Below are positions 1 through 8,196 of a DNA stretch of 22,998 bases, piece by piece. The notes under the pieces were generated by a model. The model saw nothing but the letters and a program-made list of their open reading frames with translations. It ran no database searches and was not told the origin of the DNA. Both the position numbers and the translations under genes were made by a program. Every line of letters starts with the position of its first letter. The first letter of the stretch is position 1. This DNA is from Synergistes sp. (lineage in GTDB: Bacteria > Synergistota > Synergistia > Synergistales > Synergistaceae), in NCBI GenBank assembly GCA_016288355.1, contig JAEEYY010000151.1, forward strand, positions 1 through 22,998, in the 5' to 3' direction.

Positions 1-72
1 ATGTTTTGTTTCATAGCAGTTACATTATACCACCATTTGGCTGCTTCCGATAGGGGGCAGCCATCTCTTTTC

Positions 73-133
73 ATAACAAAAAATGAGAAGCCGTTTTTCG
101 CGACTTCTCACTTTTCGTTATGGGACTTTTTTT
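73..133 (+). terminator. Intrinsic terminator of an upstream gene
   Basis: An 18-nt left arm (73-90) pairs with 104-121 with two non-Watson-Crick positions across a 13-nt loop, and a run of seven T follows at 127-133. A second, weaker hairpin (GGCTGC 39-44 with GCAGCC 57-62) precedes it. No gene is visible in 1-341, so this probably ends a gene lying left of the window. Confidence 0.7.
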
Positions 134-211
134 ACAGCCCCTTTTTTCATGCTTTCTGTTAGTCGGTATTCTTGCAAATAATGTTTGGTTAGCTGTGCTC
201 ACGATATGTTA

Positions 212-240
212 TTGCTTTTCAATGGGTTTTCGAGTACAAT
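212..240 (+). promoter_or_regulatory. Sigma-A promoter for the ycaQ-like gene
   Basis: TTGCTT (212-217) and TACAAT (235-240) are separated by 17 bp. Transcription would start near 247, leaving a leader of about 95 nt before the start codon at 342. The match is good but not perfect, and no alternative is visible in the gap. Confidence 0.5.
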
Positions 241-341
241 AATTAAGTAATCACAAAAAAGGATCTGCCAGGGGCAAGCAACGGGAAGATCCACAGCCTT
301 ACCGCCGCGCATAGGACACAAATAAGACAAGGAAATACGAA

Positions 342-1544
342 ATGAAAGAATTGACAACCGTACAGGCACGGCGTTTCCTTCTTGCAAAACAGGGTCTGCT
401 TGGGGACTATCGCTTTTTCGAGAAGGAGGGAGCCTATGCCTATATTCGGCAGGCCGGCTGCATCCAGTACGATCCGGTGGACGTCTGCGGCAAGAACGCC
501 GAGCTGACACTGCAATCCCGGGTCAAGAACTTCCGGAAATCCATGCTTTCGGAACTGCTGTATCAGGATCGGCTGCTGGTGGACTACGCCGACAAGGAGC
601 TCTCCATCTGGGCGGCGGAGGATTGGCCGTACTTTTCTCCCTACCGGGAACGCAGCCGCACACTCGGCGCGAGCTTTGAAGGACTTGTCGAATTGGAGGA
701 ACAGGCCCTTACATACATACAGGAAAACGGTCCTGCTTCCAGTGACACTCTGCCCATTGAAGGCGAGATCTTCTGGCATTCGTCCATGCATTGGAGCGGC
801 AATTGGCACAGGAAATCTCAGGCGGCCCGCTCGGTCCTGAAACAGCTATACACAGATGGGATACTGCTGATCCACCACAAAAACGGCTCTCGGAAGTTCT
901 ATGATCTGGCGGAGCGGTACTTGGATTCGAAGCTCCTGACCGCCGATAATCCCTGCCAGGGCGCTGATGCGCTGCTGCGATGGCGGTTACTGCGTCGGAT
1001 CGGAGCTGTGGGTCTGTTGTGGAACAAGAACTCCCCGGCCTTTCTTGGAATTCATGCGGACGCTGAGACCCGCAGACGTGTGTTTGCGCAGTTAGAGGAG
1101 GCCGGGGCAATTCTTCCGGCCCTCATGGAGGGCGTCAAGACGGTTTTCTATTACCGAGCGGAGGATGAACCCCTCATGCAGTCGGTGCTTGAGGACATGC
1201 TGAACACCAAGCCGCGCATGGAATTTTTGGCCCCGCTGGACCCACTGCTATGGGACAAGCAATTGGTTTCCACCCTCTGGGACTTCCAATACAGCTGGGA
1301 GATCTACACCCCTGCGGAAAAGCGCAAATACGGCTATTACACCCTGCCGATCCTCTGGGGCGAGCGCTTCATGGGTCGGATTGAGACTGCCGTGGATCGA
1401 AAGACCGGAACGCTCTTCGTGAAAAACCTTTGGTACGAGCCCGGCGTCCGGCAGACGAAGAAGCTTCATAAGGCGCTTGAACGTAACATTCGTCGTTTTG
1501 CCGCATTTAACGATTGTTCCACAGTGGAGGGGCATCCGGAATAA
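342..1544 (+). CDS. YcaQ/AlkZ-like winged-helix DNA glycosylase (HTH_42 family)
   Basis: A 400-aa protein of the HTH_42 family, which includes E. coli YcaQ and Streptomyces AlkZ, glycosylases that unhook interstrand crosslinks and remove bulky alkylated bases. The N-terminal catalytic strand reads IQYDPVD; Q42 and D44 form the QxD signature of the YcaQ class (AlkZ has QxQ). The C-terminal third has the family block with LDPLLWD near residue 300 and RKYGYYTLPILWG further on. Length is typical. AAGGAA at 329-334 lies 7 nt before the ATG. It is followed after 13 nt by an ArsC/Spx-type gene with its own ribosome site, so they are probably co-transcribed. Family membership is clear; crosslink repair activity is inferred from the family. 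Confidence 0.88.
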   Translation: MKELTTVQARRFLLAKQGLLGDYRFFEKEGAYAYIRQAGCIQYDPVDVCGKNAELTLQSRVKNFRKSMLSELLYQDRLLVDYADKELSIWAAEDWPYFSPYRERSRTLGASFEGLVELEEQALTYIQENGPASSDTLPIEGEIFWHSSMHWSGNWHRKSQAARSVLKQLYTDGILLIHHKNGSRKFYDLAERYLDSKLLTADNPCQGADALLRWRLLRRIGAVGLLWNKNSPAFLGIHADAETRRRVFAQLEEAGAILPALMEGVKTVFYYRAEDEPLMQSVLEDMLNTKPRMEFLAPLDPLLWDKQLVSTLWDFQYSWEIYTPAEKRKYGYYTLPILWGERFMGRIETAVDRKTGTLFVKNLWYEPGVRQTKKLHKALERNIRRFAAFNDCSTVEGHPE

Positions 1545-1557
1545 AAGGAGAATAGAT

Positions 1558-1911
1558 ATGATACAGGTATACTGCTACAGCAGATGTTCCACATGCAAAA
1601 AAGCTCTGCAATGGCTGGATGCGAATGGGATCGAGCATCAGGTCATCGACATCAAGAACATTCACCCGGATGAGGCAACCCTGCGCCGGTATTATACCAT
1701 GAGCGGACTGCCGCTCAAACGCTTTTTCAACACCAGCGGCATCCAGTACCGGGAGCTGGAGCTTTCCAAGAAGCTGCCCGGTATGAGTGAGAACGAGCAG
1801 CTTCGCCTGTTGGCCTCCGACGGGATGCTGGTCAAGCGGCCCCTGCTGGTTGGAGAGGACTTTGTTCTGACCGGCTTCAAAGAAGCGGAATGGGCAGAGA
1901 AACTGTTATAA
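1558..1911 (+). CDS. ArsC/Spx/MgsR family thioredoxin-fold protein
   Basis: A 117-aa protein with the N-terminal redox motif C10-S-T-C13 after a short strand, as in the Spx/MgsR/YffB branch of the ArsC family. The middle (SGLPLKRFFNTSG) and the KRPLLV segment near the C-terminus, where family members place a conserved Arg-Pro, fit the same fold. The start is set at ATG 1558 because AAAGGAG sits 7 nt upstream; a longer in-frame reading from 1477 would overlap the previous gene and lacks a ribosome site. The CXXC suggests a redox-active protein; whether it reduces arsenate, binds RNA polymerase like Spx, or does neither cannot be told from sequence. No arsenic resistance genes are nearby. Confidence 0.85.
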   Translation: MIQVYCYSRCSTCKKALQWLDANGIEHQVIDIKNIHPDEATLRRYYTMSGLPLKRFFNTSGIQYRELELSKKLPGMSENEQLRLLASDGMLVKRPLLVGEDFVLTGFKEAEWAEKLL

Positions 1912-1949
1912 GCAGCGGATCATATACAGAAGAAACATGAGGAAAAACA

Positions 1950-2567
1950 ATGCTGAATCAAACCGGATTTGACCTTTGGGCCGATGGCTACGACAAGAGC
2001 GTCGGCCTGTCCGATGAGGGAAATACGTATCCATTTGCCGGATATAAAGCTGTGCTGGGAACCATCTATCAAGCGGTAATGAAGAAGCCGAACGCTGTTG
2101 TTCTGGACATTGGTTTCGGCACCGGAACGCTGACCACAAAGCTGTATGAAAATGGCTGCACGATCTTCGGTCAGGACTTTTCGACACGGATGATCGAGCT
2201 GGCCTCCAATAAGATGCCCAATGCACATCTGTATCAAGGCGATTTCACCCAAGGATTGGTGGAGCCGCTCCTGAAAGAGAGCTATGATTTCATCATAGCC
2301 ACCTACTCCCTGCATCATATGACTGATGAACAGAAGGTCTCCTTCCTGTATGCGCTGCAAAGCCTTCTGAAGCCTGGCGGACAGATTTTGATTGGTGACG
2401 TTGCCTTTGAAACCCGAAGCCAGTTGGAACAGTGCCGGAAGGACGCAGGTGACGAATGGGATGACGATGAAATCTATTTTATAGTGGAAGAACTGAAGAA
2501 GATTTTCCCGACGCTCGCTTTTTCTCGGATCTCCTACTGCGCCGGTGTCCTGTCAGTGGCATTATGA
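1950..2567 (+). CDS. Class I SAM-dependent methyltransferase (YrrT-like)
   Basis: A 205-aa Rossmann-fold methyltransferase. Motif I reads VVLDIGFGTGTL (D53 begins the glycine-rich SAM loop), the acidic post-I strand is FGQDFS, motif II lies in YDFIIATYSLHHM and motif III in LKPGGQILIGD. The N-terminus (FDLWADGYDKSV) resembles Bacillus YrrT and other small free-standing methyltransferases. The start at 1950 follows the ArsC-like gene by 38 nt, with AGGAAAA a few nt upstream, so it may belong to the same transcript. The substrate is unknown; neighbours give no pathway clue. A broken nitrilase follows directly. Confidence 0.85.
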   Translation: MLNQTGFDLWADGYDKSVGLSDEGNTYPFAGYKAVLGTIYQAVMKKPNAVVLDIGFGTGTLTTKLYENGCTIFGQDFSTRMIELASNKMPNAHLYQGDFTQGLVEPLLKESYDFIIATYSLHHMTDEQKVSFLYALQSLLKPGGQILIGDVAFETRSQLEQCRKDAGDEWDDDEIYFIVEELKKIFPTLAFSRISYCAGVLSVAL

Positions 2568-2596
2568 ATCTGCACTTGTGAAGTTATGTAGGCAGG

Positions 2597-3030
2597 TTTG
2601 TATCCGGAACCAAGCCTGGGATCGTGGAGCTCGACGGTCTGCGGATCGGCGTTCATGTTTGCTATGAGGTCTCCGTTTCCCGGAGGATTTTCGGGAGCTG
2701 TACCGCCAGAAAGCCGATCTGAACATGGTCCTGTTTTATGACGTTTCAGACCGGGACGATACGGACCGATATGACCTGATCCGCGGCCACCTCCGCACCC
2801 GCGCCGTGGAGAACGTCTGTCACATTCTCTCTGTTAATGCGATCCATCCGTATCAGACAGCGCCGACCATGCTGATCGACGCCTCCGGCACGGTCCTCAC
2901 CGAAGCGGAACGAAACCGGGAAGTGCTGACGGTGTTTGATTTCGAGACGAAACGGCCGGATTTCGGCGAGCGCGGCCGAAAGGACATTTCCGATCTGCTC
3001 CTTGCTTATATGGATATATTGAGGGGAAAT
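2597..3030 (+). pseudogene. Carbon-nitrogen hydrolase (nitrilase family) remnant, frameshifted
   Basis: The nitrilase-superfamily nucleophile region is visible as TKPGIVELDGLRIGVHVCYE (frame starting 2597; Cys codon 2660-2662). Immediately after CYEV the sense continues in another frame as RFPEDFRELYRQKADLNMVL from 2674, so there is a frameshift at about 2671-2673. The C-terminal half (VNAIHPYQTAP, LIDASGTVL) then runs on intact. The N-terminal half with the catalytic Glu and Lys is absent and a stop codon lies at 2579-2581. The gene is therefore truncated and frameshifted and cannot make an active amidase. Its frame has no stop before the next gene and reads straight into it. Confidence 0.8.
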
Positions 3031-3033
3031 ACA

Positions 3034-3285
3034 ATGAGAAAAGTCTTGCTCACAGTCACAAAAGGGGAGTGTCGTTCCCGATATCACAAAACAGGAGATC
3101 GGTTCATAGTCGGCGATATCTGCCCGCCCATTTGTCATGAGCTTTGGAATGCGATCTATCCATATCTGTTTGCCATTCAGAACGGAGCCGCGCTGGATCA
3201 TGGCGAAGAACGGGTGCCAGCGTTTGACGTGCAATGCCCGGACGGGGGCCGCGTTTGTATCCACGGAGAGCTTTTACAAAAATAA
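3034..3285 (+). CDS. TIGR04076 family small protein
   Basis: An 83-aa protein matching the TIGR04076 pattern: a basic N-terminal strand (MRKVLLTVTKGECR), YHKTGDRFIVGDICPPICHELWNAIYP with paired Cys, then FDVQCPDGGRVCIHGEL. The function of the family is not established; the conserved Cys suggest metal or redox chemistry, which is inference. The ATG at 3034 has GAGGGG at 3021-3026, 7 nt upstream. The reading frame is open far upstream only because the nitrilase remnant happens to share it; no single 186-aa fusion is likely, although it could be produced if translation entered upstream. Confidence 0.75.
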   Translation: MRKVLLTVTKGECRSRYHKTGDRFIVGDICPPICHELWNAIYPYLFAIQNGAALDHGEERVPAFDVQCPDGGRVCIHGELLQK

Positions 3286-3311
3286 ACTTCGGGCAAACCG
3301 CCTGATGCGGA

Positions 3312-3335
3312 GATCTGTAAACCGTTTGACAGATC
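3312..3335. terminator. Hairpin between convergent genes
   Basis: GATCTGT (3312-3318) pairs with ACAGATC (3329-3335), and the inner AAAC/GTTT extends the stem with one bulged G. It lies between the stop of the TIGR04076 gene and the stop of the convergent UvrA-like gene. There is no clear T-run on either strand, so a terminator role is only possible. Confidence 0.3.
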
Positions 3336-5622
3336 ATCCTACCATATTTCGCAGATAGCGGCCCGTTTTAGACTCGGAACAGTTCAGCAGCTGCTCGGGT
3401 GTGCCCTCAAACAGGACGGTACCGCCGCCTGAGCCGCCTTCCGGACCTAGGTCGATGATCCAGTCCGCCTGTGCGATCAGTTCCATGCTCTGTTCCACCA
3501 TAACGACGGTGTTGCCGTTGTCTATCAGCTTTCGCAGCAGAGACAGCAGCTTCTCGATGTCTTTGACATGGAGGCCGGTGCTGGGCTCGTCCAGGACGTA
3601 GATCTCTCCCTTCCTATGCAGCTCGCTCGCCAGCTTGACCCGCTGCACCTCTCCGCCGGAAAGCGTACTGGTCGGCTGGCCCAGGGTAAGATAGTCCAAT
3701 CCGACGTCGATCATGCTCTGCAGACGCTTTCTGATCTTTGCGTTTTCAAAGAAAGCATACGCTTCGGAAATGGTCAGATCCATGACCTGTTCGATGTTCA
3801 AGCCCTGGTAACGGTAGGACAGGGCAATGGGGTTATAGCGGTGTCCGCCGCATTCCTCGCAGGTGACGGTCACCGGCTCGGCAAAAGCCATTTCATAGCT
3901 GATCTGACCGGTGCCCTTGCAGATCGGGCAGCCGCCCTCGGAGTTGAACGAGAACCATCCTGCGCCCACGCCGTTTGCCTTCGCGAAAACCTTGCGGATC
4001 TCGTCCATCACTCCGGTGTAGGTGGCGGGTGTGGAGCGGATGGAGGTGCCGATGGGCTTCTGGTCGATGACAATGGCGTTCGGATAGGATTCCGGGAAAG
4101 CATAGCGCATTAGAGAGCTCTTGCCGCTGCCGGCGACGCCGGTCACCGCGGTCAGCACGCCCTTGGGGATCGTGACATTGACGTGCTTCAAATTGTGACA
4201 GCAGGCGTCGCGGATCGGGTATCCGTCTGTCCACGGAAGGGGAGCGTGATTGACGGAGATGATCTGATTCATTGCCTTCGCGGTCAGGGTGTCGGCGGCC
4301 TTCAGCTCTGAAAGGCTCCCTGCAAAGACGAGCTCGCCCCCGTGATTTCCAGCGCCGGGGCCCATCTCAATAATATAATCGGAAAGCTCGATCATTTGTC
4401 GGGAGTGCTCCACAACCAGGACGTTGTTGTGCTTTTCCCGGAGCTCGCAGAGCATGCGTCCGATCCGTTCTGCATCAGCAGGGTGCAGACCGGCTGTCGG
4501 TTCGTCGAAGATATAGGTGATATTGTTGAGATAGCCGCCCAGATTCCGCACGATCTTGATGCGCTGCGCCTCGCCGCCGGAGAGCGTCTCCGTCTTGCGG
4601 GAGAGGGACAGATAGCCGATGCCCACGTCCACCATACGCTGCAAATACGAAGCGATCTGCCTGGCCAGAGAGCTGCCCCGGGCGTCGTCAATGGTTCGCA
4701 GGAAGCCAAGCAGGTCGGCCACAGTCATATCCATGCAATCAACGATGTTTTTGCCGTTGATTTTTGACGCCAGCGCTTTGGGATTCAGACCGGATCCGCC
4801 GCAGGTTTTACAGAATCCGTGGCGCACATGCGTCAGGATCTCATCCTGTAGGCTCTTTTTTAGCTTTGTGATGTCCTTTTTCATATAAAGGCGTTCAAAG
4901 CGGGGATATACGCCTTCATAGGGCAAATAATCCATACGGCCGATGTTGTTGCACTTGAATTCCACCATAAGCGGTTCAGGACTTCCGTCTTCGAGGATCT
5001 TCCGTTCCTCGGGTGTGAAGTCCCGGAGCTTTTTGTAAGGGTCAAGCAGGGGATTGTTCTGATAATAAACCGTCTGCCAGCCTGAGGAGAATTGACTGAA
5101 AAGGATCGCTCCATCCACGAGGGATTTATCCGGATCGAAAAAACTCTCCTTGATCAGTTCCATCCGTTCCCCGAGGCCGGTGCAGTCAGGACACATGCCG
5201 GCGGGATGATTGAAGGAATAGGCCATGGAACCGCCTGCGCTGGGCTGGCCGACCCGGGAAAAGAGCAGCCGCAGCAGGGGAGCGACGTCGACCGCTGTTC
5301 CGACCGTGGAACGGGAGGTTGAGCCGATGGCATGCTGATCGACCACGATCGCAGGGGTGAGATTGCGGATCTCATCCACCTTGGGACGGTCATAGTGCGG
5401 CATTTTGTTTCGCAGAAACAGCGGATAGCTCTGCTGCCATTCGCGCTCCGATTCCACGGCGACCGTATCGAAGGCCAGAGAGCTTTTACCCGACCCGGAG
5501 ATCCCGGCAAACACCACGAGCTTTCCCTTGGGGATCGTCACGTCGATGCGCTTCAGGTTGTTCTCAGCCGCGCCTATGATCTCAATATCGTCAGTCATTT
5601 TATCGTCAGTCATTCGATTCAT
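3334..5622 (-). CDS. UvrA-like double ABC ATPase (excinuclease A paralogue)
   Basis: A 762-aa protein with two UvrA-type ABC modules. Module 1: Walker A GISGSGKSS (40-48), signature LSGGE (347-351), Walker B with DEP (373-375). Module 2: Walker A GVAGSGKSS (495-503), LSGGE (654-658), DEP (678-680). Zinc-finger CXXC pairs are at 144/147, 271/274, 565/568 and 588/591. Genuine UvrA is about 940 aa; this one is some 180 aa shorter, as in UvrA2/DrrC-type paralogues that lack much of the UvrB-binding and insertion regions. Such paralogues are linked to tolerance of DNA-binding drugs; this role is inferred. ATG 5622 is chosen because GGGAGG lies 9 nt upstream; the frame stays open to 5712 without a ribosome site. 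Confidence 0.9.
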   Translation of the reverse strand: MNRMTDDKMTDDIEIIGAAENNLKRIDVTIPKGKLVVFAGISGSGKSSLAFDTVAVESEREWQQSYPLFLRNKMPHYDRPKVDEIRNLTPAIVVDQHAIGSTSRSTVGTAVDVAPLLRLLFSRVGQPSAGGSMAYSFNHPAGMCPDCTGLGERMELIKESFFDPDKSLVDGAILFSQFSSGWQTVYYQNNPLLDPYKKLRDFTPEERKILEDGSPEPLMVEFKCNNIGRMDYLPYEGVYPRFERLYMKKDITKLKKSLQDEILTHVRHGFCKTCGGSGLNPKALASKINGKNIVDCMDMTVADLLGFLRTIDDARGSSLARQIASYLQRMVDVGIGYLSLSRKTETLSGGEAQRIKIVRNLGGYLNNITYIFDEPTAGLHPADAERIGRMLCELREKHNNVLVVEHSRQMIELSDYIIEMGPGAGNHGGELVFAGSLSELKAADTLTAKAMNQIISVNHAPLPWTDGYPIRDACCHNLKHVNVTIPKGVLTAVTGVAGSGKSSLMRYAFPESYPNAIVIDQKPIGTSIRSTPATYTGVMDEIRKVFAKANGVGAGWFSFNSEGGCPICKGTGQISYEMAFAEPVTVTCEECGGHRYNPIALSYRYQGLNIEQVMDLTISEAYAFFENAKIRKRLQSMIDVGLDYLTLGQPTSTLSGGEVQRVKLASELHRKGEIYVLDEPSTGLHVKDIEKLLSLLRKLIDNGNTVVMVEQSMELIAQADWIIDLGPEGGSGGGTVLFEGTPEQLLNCSESKTGRYLRNMVG

Positions 5623-5683
5623 CTCATCTGTCCTCCCGGAGCGCTTCCTTCCGTGCAGATGGAAGCGAAGTATTCGCACTGTT

Positions 5684-5712
5684 ATTGTATCGTCAGGCGG
5701 GAGCAAAATCAA
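5684..5712 (-). promoter_or_regulatory. Promoter for the UvrA-like gene
   Basis: On the minus strand TTGATT (5712-5707) and TACAAT (5689-5684) are 17 bp apart, about 60 bp before the ATG. The leader contains a 7-bp inverted repeat (CGCTTCC 5642-5648 with GGAAGCG downstream). A further TATAAT on the same strand at 5749-5744 has no good -35 box. Confidence 0.5.
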
Positions 5713-5751
5713 GAGGAACAGAAGAAAGAAAGCAGTTTGTCCGATTATATC

Positions 5752-5780
5752 TTTCTTTTAAGCTATTTGTGATGTATAAT
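5752..5780 (+). promoter_or_regulatory. Possible promoter for the SanA-like gene
   Basis: A perfect TATAAT is at 5775-5780. The best -35 at 17 bp spacing is the poor TTTCTT (5752-5757). It lies in the divergent intergenic region and faces the small ORF at 5813 and the SanA-like gene. Confidence 0.35.
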
Positions 5781-5812
5781 CAAACTATCCTATGAGGAAT
5801 AGGAGTGGCAAT

Positions 5813-5872
5813 ATGAAAAGAAGAGATCCAAAGATCAGCCGCAGAAGCTCGATTTCAATATACACAGAATAA
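5813..5872 (+). CDS. Possible 19-residue leader ORF
   Basis: ATG 5813 is preceded by AGGAG at 5801-5805 with 7-nt spacing, the best ribosome site in this intergenic region. The ORF encodes 19 residues, rich in Arg/Lys/Ser, and ends at TAA 5870-5872, 14 nt before the ATG of the SanA-like gene in a different frame. It could be a translated leader that couples to the next gene, or the original N-terminus of that gene separated by a frameshift. Either reading is speculative; a chance ORF is also possible. Confidence 0.3.
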   Translation: MKRRDPKISRRSSISIYTE

Positions 5873-5886
5873 GGGTGCTGCCTTTT

Positions 5887-6654
5887 ATGAAGAGAGAGAA
5901 ACAAACAGAAAAAATCAAAAAGCGGAAAGAGGGCCGGAAGGCGTCGCGCACCGAAACAGAAAAACACGGCAAAGAGAAAACAGGCACACGGAAGTGGTTA
6001 CGCCGTCTGCTGTTCCTTCTGCTTGCCGGAGGGCTGCTCTGCGTGATCGCGCATATGATCGTAGTGATTCGCGGAAACGCACGGATCCTGGATCTGGAGT
6101 ATTCTGACGATAAGATCGTTTCCGGCCTTCCCGATCAGAAAACCGACTGTATCCTGATCCTTGGGGCCGGTATTTGGAACGGATCTCCAAGCCCCATTCT
6201 GCGGGAACGGCTGGATCTGGGTGCGGAGCTCTATCGCGCCGGAGCGTCCGACAAGATCCTTGTATCCGGCGACAACGGCAGCACAGACTACAACGAAGTG
6301 CAGGCAATGGAAGACTATCTGGTGGAAAAGCAGGGGATCCCCAGGGAAGACATCGTGCGGGACCACGCCGGATTTTGCACCTACGACAGCATCGTCAGGG
6401 CAAAGGATATCTTTTGCGTCAACAGTTTGATCATCGTAACACAAAAATACCATCTGTTCCGGGCGGCCTATATCGGGTCCTCTGTGGGGCTTGAGACGTA
6501 CGGCGCGGACGCGCACAGAACAGATTATTCCGGAAGATACGGCCGGGAAGCCAGAGAATGCCTTGCCAGAGTGAAGGACTTCTTTTTGTGTATCTTTCGA
6601 CCCGATCCCAAATTTCTGGGCGATCAAATCCCGATCAACGGGACCCTTCCCTGA
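5887..6654 (+). CDS. SanA/ElyC/YdcF-like DUF218 membrane protein
   Basis: A 255-aa protein with a strongly basic cytoplasmic N-terminus (residues 1-40), one membrane segment at about 41-61 and an extracytoplasmic DUF218 domain. DUF218 landmarks are DCILILGAGI, RLDLGAELYRAG, KILVSGDNG, YNEVQAME, the G-x-x-TYDS turn near 162-168 and LIIVTQKYHLFRA. SanA of E. coli is tied to envelope permeability and vancomycin sensitivity at high temperature; the chemistry of the family is unresolved. ATG 5887 is chosen with AAGGG at 5871-5875; a GTG at 5875 is an alternative adding four residues. An esterase gene follows after 18 nt, suggesting co-transcription. Confidence 0.85.
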   Translation: MKREKQTEKIKKRKEGRKASRTETEKHGKEKTGTRKWLRRLLFLLLAGGLLCVIAHMIVVIRGNARILDLEYSDDKIVSGLPDQKTDCILILGAGIWNGSPSPILRERLDLGAELYRAGASDKILVSGDNGSTDYNEVQAMEDYLVEKQGIPREDIVRDHAGFCTYDSIVRAKDIFCVNSLIIVTQKYHLFRAAYIGSSVGLETYGADAHRTDYSGRYGREARECLARVKDFFLCIFRPDPKFLGDQIPINGTLP

Positions 6655-6672
6655 GACCCGGGCGATTCAGTA

Positions 6673-7533
6673 ATGAAAGCGGTTTGGTCCATGTTTCAAT
6701 TCAGCTTGAAAGGCATCCGAAGAAAACGGATCGTTATAAAAGTAAACGGACGACGGGTTCCGGTCCTCATTCTAAAGCCTCTGTCAGACCCGCAAAACGC
6801 GCCGGGCGTCCTGTGGATCCACGGCGGCGGTTATCTGACCGGCATGAAGGAAATGGTCTTTTTCAGCCGCGGGGCTGATCTGGTGAGAAATCACGGTGCG
6901 GTCGTTATCACCCCGGGCTATCATCTGTCCCTTCTGCATCCGTATCCGGCGGCTTTGAATGACTGCTATGCCGTTCTGTTGTATATCAAAAACCATAGCG
7001 CAGAGCTGGGGATCAATTCCAGCCAGATCATGGTCGGAGGCGAGAGCGCCGGAGGCGGTCTGACGGCTGCGGTTTCCATGCTCGCACGGGATCGGGGAGA
7101 CGTGAACATCGCGTTCCAGATGCCGCTGTACCCAATGCTCGATAACTGCGATACGGACAGTTCGCGGGATAATCATGCGAGGGTCTGGAATACACGGAAA
7201 AACCATCAGGCCTGGGCGGTTTATTTGAGAAACTGCGCAAAGAAGCAAATCTCGCCCTATGCGGCTCCGTCCAGGCAGAAAGACTATCGCGGCCTTCCGC
7301 CTGCCTATACCTTTGTCTGCACAGCAGAACCGTTTTACTGTGAGACCCTCAAATACGTCGATGATCTCAAAGCGGCGGGCGTGGAGGCAAGGGTTGACGT
7401 ATACGAAGGGATGTATCACGCCTTCGACCTGTATGAACCCAAAAGCAAGGTCGGCAAAGAGGCGATCCTTCGTTTCAACGAGCAGTTTGCTCTTGCGAAG
7501 AAACACTGCTTTGCAGACCAGCCAAACGGGTAA
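6673..7533 (+). CDS. Alpha/beta hydrolase, hormone-sensitive lipase (Aes-like) type
   Basis: A 286-aa serine hydrolase. The oxyanion motif HGGGY is at 50-54, the nucleophile motif GESAGG at 123-128 (Ser125), and the catalytic His in GMYHAFD (His249). The usual acidic residue of this family lies in a D-P-L-x-x-E motif; here the matching place reads TAEPFYCE, with Glu219 where Asp is expected. It lacks a signal peptide, so it probably acts in the cytosol on short acyl esters; substrate unknown. Ribosome site before ATG 6673 is poor, and ATG 6691 (Met7) is an alternative. It follows the SanA-like gene by 18 nt, so translation may depend on that upstream gene. Confidence 0.88.
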   Translation: MKAVWSMFQFSLKGIRRKRIVIKVNGRRVPVLILKPLSDPQNAPGVLWIHGGGYLTGMKEMVFFSRGADLVRNHGAVVITPGYHLSLLHPYPAALNDCYAVLLYIKNHSAELGINSSQIMVGGESAGGGLTAAVSMLARDRGDVNIAFQMPLYPMLDNCDTDSSRDNHARVWNTRKNHQAWAVYLRNCAKKQISPYAAPSRQKDYRGLPPAYTFVCTAEPFYCETLKYVDDLKAAGVEARVDVYEGMYHAFDLYEPKSKVGKEAILRFNEQFALAKKHCFADQPNG

Positions 7534-7608
7534 TAATTATGTCTGTTTGGCTGTGCATATCAGAGCCGGACACAATGAAATCATCAGAAAATGAAAGGAG
7601 CTCCTCCC

Positions 7609-8130
7609 ATGAACGAAGCATTGCAAAACCTTTTGACCAGACGGTCCTGCAGAGCTTACACCGAAGATCAGATTAACCCGGAAGACCTCGACGCGATCTT
7701 GACAGCCGGCACATTTGCGCCTACCGCCATGGGCAGACAGTCTCCGCTCATGGTCGTCGTGCAAGACGACAAGCTGCTGCGCAGGATCGAACAGATGAAC
7801 GCAGCCGTGATCGGAAAGCCGGAGGCTCGTACCTTCTACGGCGCGCCTACTGTTATCATCGTGTTCGGCGCCGATACGTTGATCGGCCTCGCGGACGCAA
7901 ACCTCGTCATCGGCAACCTGCTCAACGGCGCAAACGCTGTCGCCGTCGATTCCTGCTACATTTGGAGAGCGCGGGAGGTATTTGACAGTGAAGAAGGAAA
8001 GGCGCTGAAAAAAGCCTGGCAGATCCCTGAGGATTATGTCGGCGTCGGCAACGTGATCCTCGGCTGCGGAAAGCCGGAGGGCAAACGGGAACCCGCCCCG
8101 AGAAAAGCGGACTACGTGCGCAGAGTATAA
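7609..8130 (+). CDS. Nitroreductase family flavoprotein
   Basis: A 173-aa FMN-dependent nitroreductase-type protein. The phosphate-binding RRSCR is at residues 11-15, followed by the helix DLDAILTAGTFAPTAMGRQ that packs on the flavin. The C-terminal half has GVGNVILGCGKPEG and PAPRK, as in short single-domain members. These enzymes reduce nitro groups, quinones or other oxidants using NAD(P)H; the natural substrate here is unknown. ATG 7609 is chosen for AAAGGAG at 7594-7600 with 8-nt spacing; the in-frame ATG at 7591 overlaps that site. The gene stands 75 nt after the esterase. Confidence 0.88.
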   Translation: MNEALQNLLTRRSCRAYTEDQINPEDLDAILTAGTFAPTAMGRQSPLMVVVQDDKLLRRIEQMNAAVIGKPEARTFYGAPTVIIVFGADTLIGLADANLVIGNLLNGANAVAVDSCYIWRAREVFDSEEGKALKKAWQIPEDYVGVGNVILGCGKPEGKREPAPRKADYVRRV

Positions 8131-8196
8131 AGGCAAGGGCCGCGAAAGGATTCGGAAAGCAAGAGGCTGCGATCGGTATTGAATAGTCCCGATAAG

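Noticed and set aside
243..809. Minus-strand ORF of 188 codons opposite the YcaQ-like gene
   Set aside because: Shadow frame without ribosome site or promoter; the plus strand carries the conserved HTH_42 motifs.
1477..1557. N-terminal extension of the ArsC/Spx-like protein
   Set aside because: It overlaps the end of the previous gene, has no ribosome site, and the family's first strand begins at the ATG at 1558.
3568..4113. Plus-strand ORFs (for example 181 codons) opposite the UvrA-like gene
   Set aside because: They mirror conserved ATPase motifs on the minus strand and lack ribosome sites.
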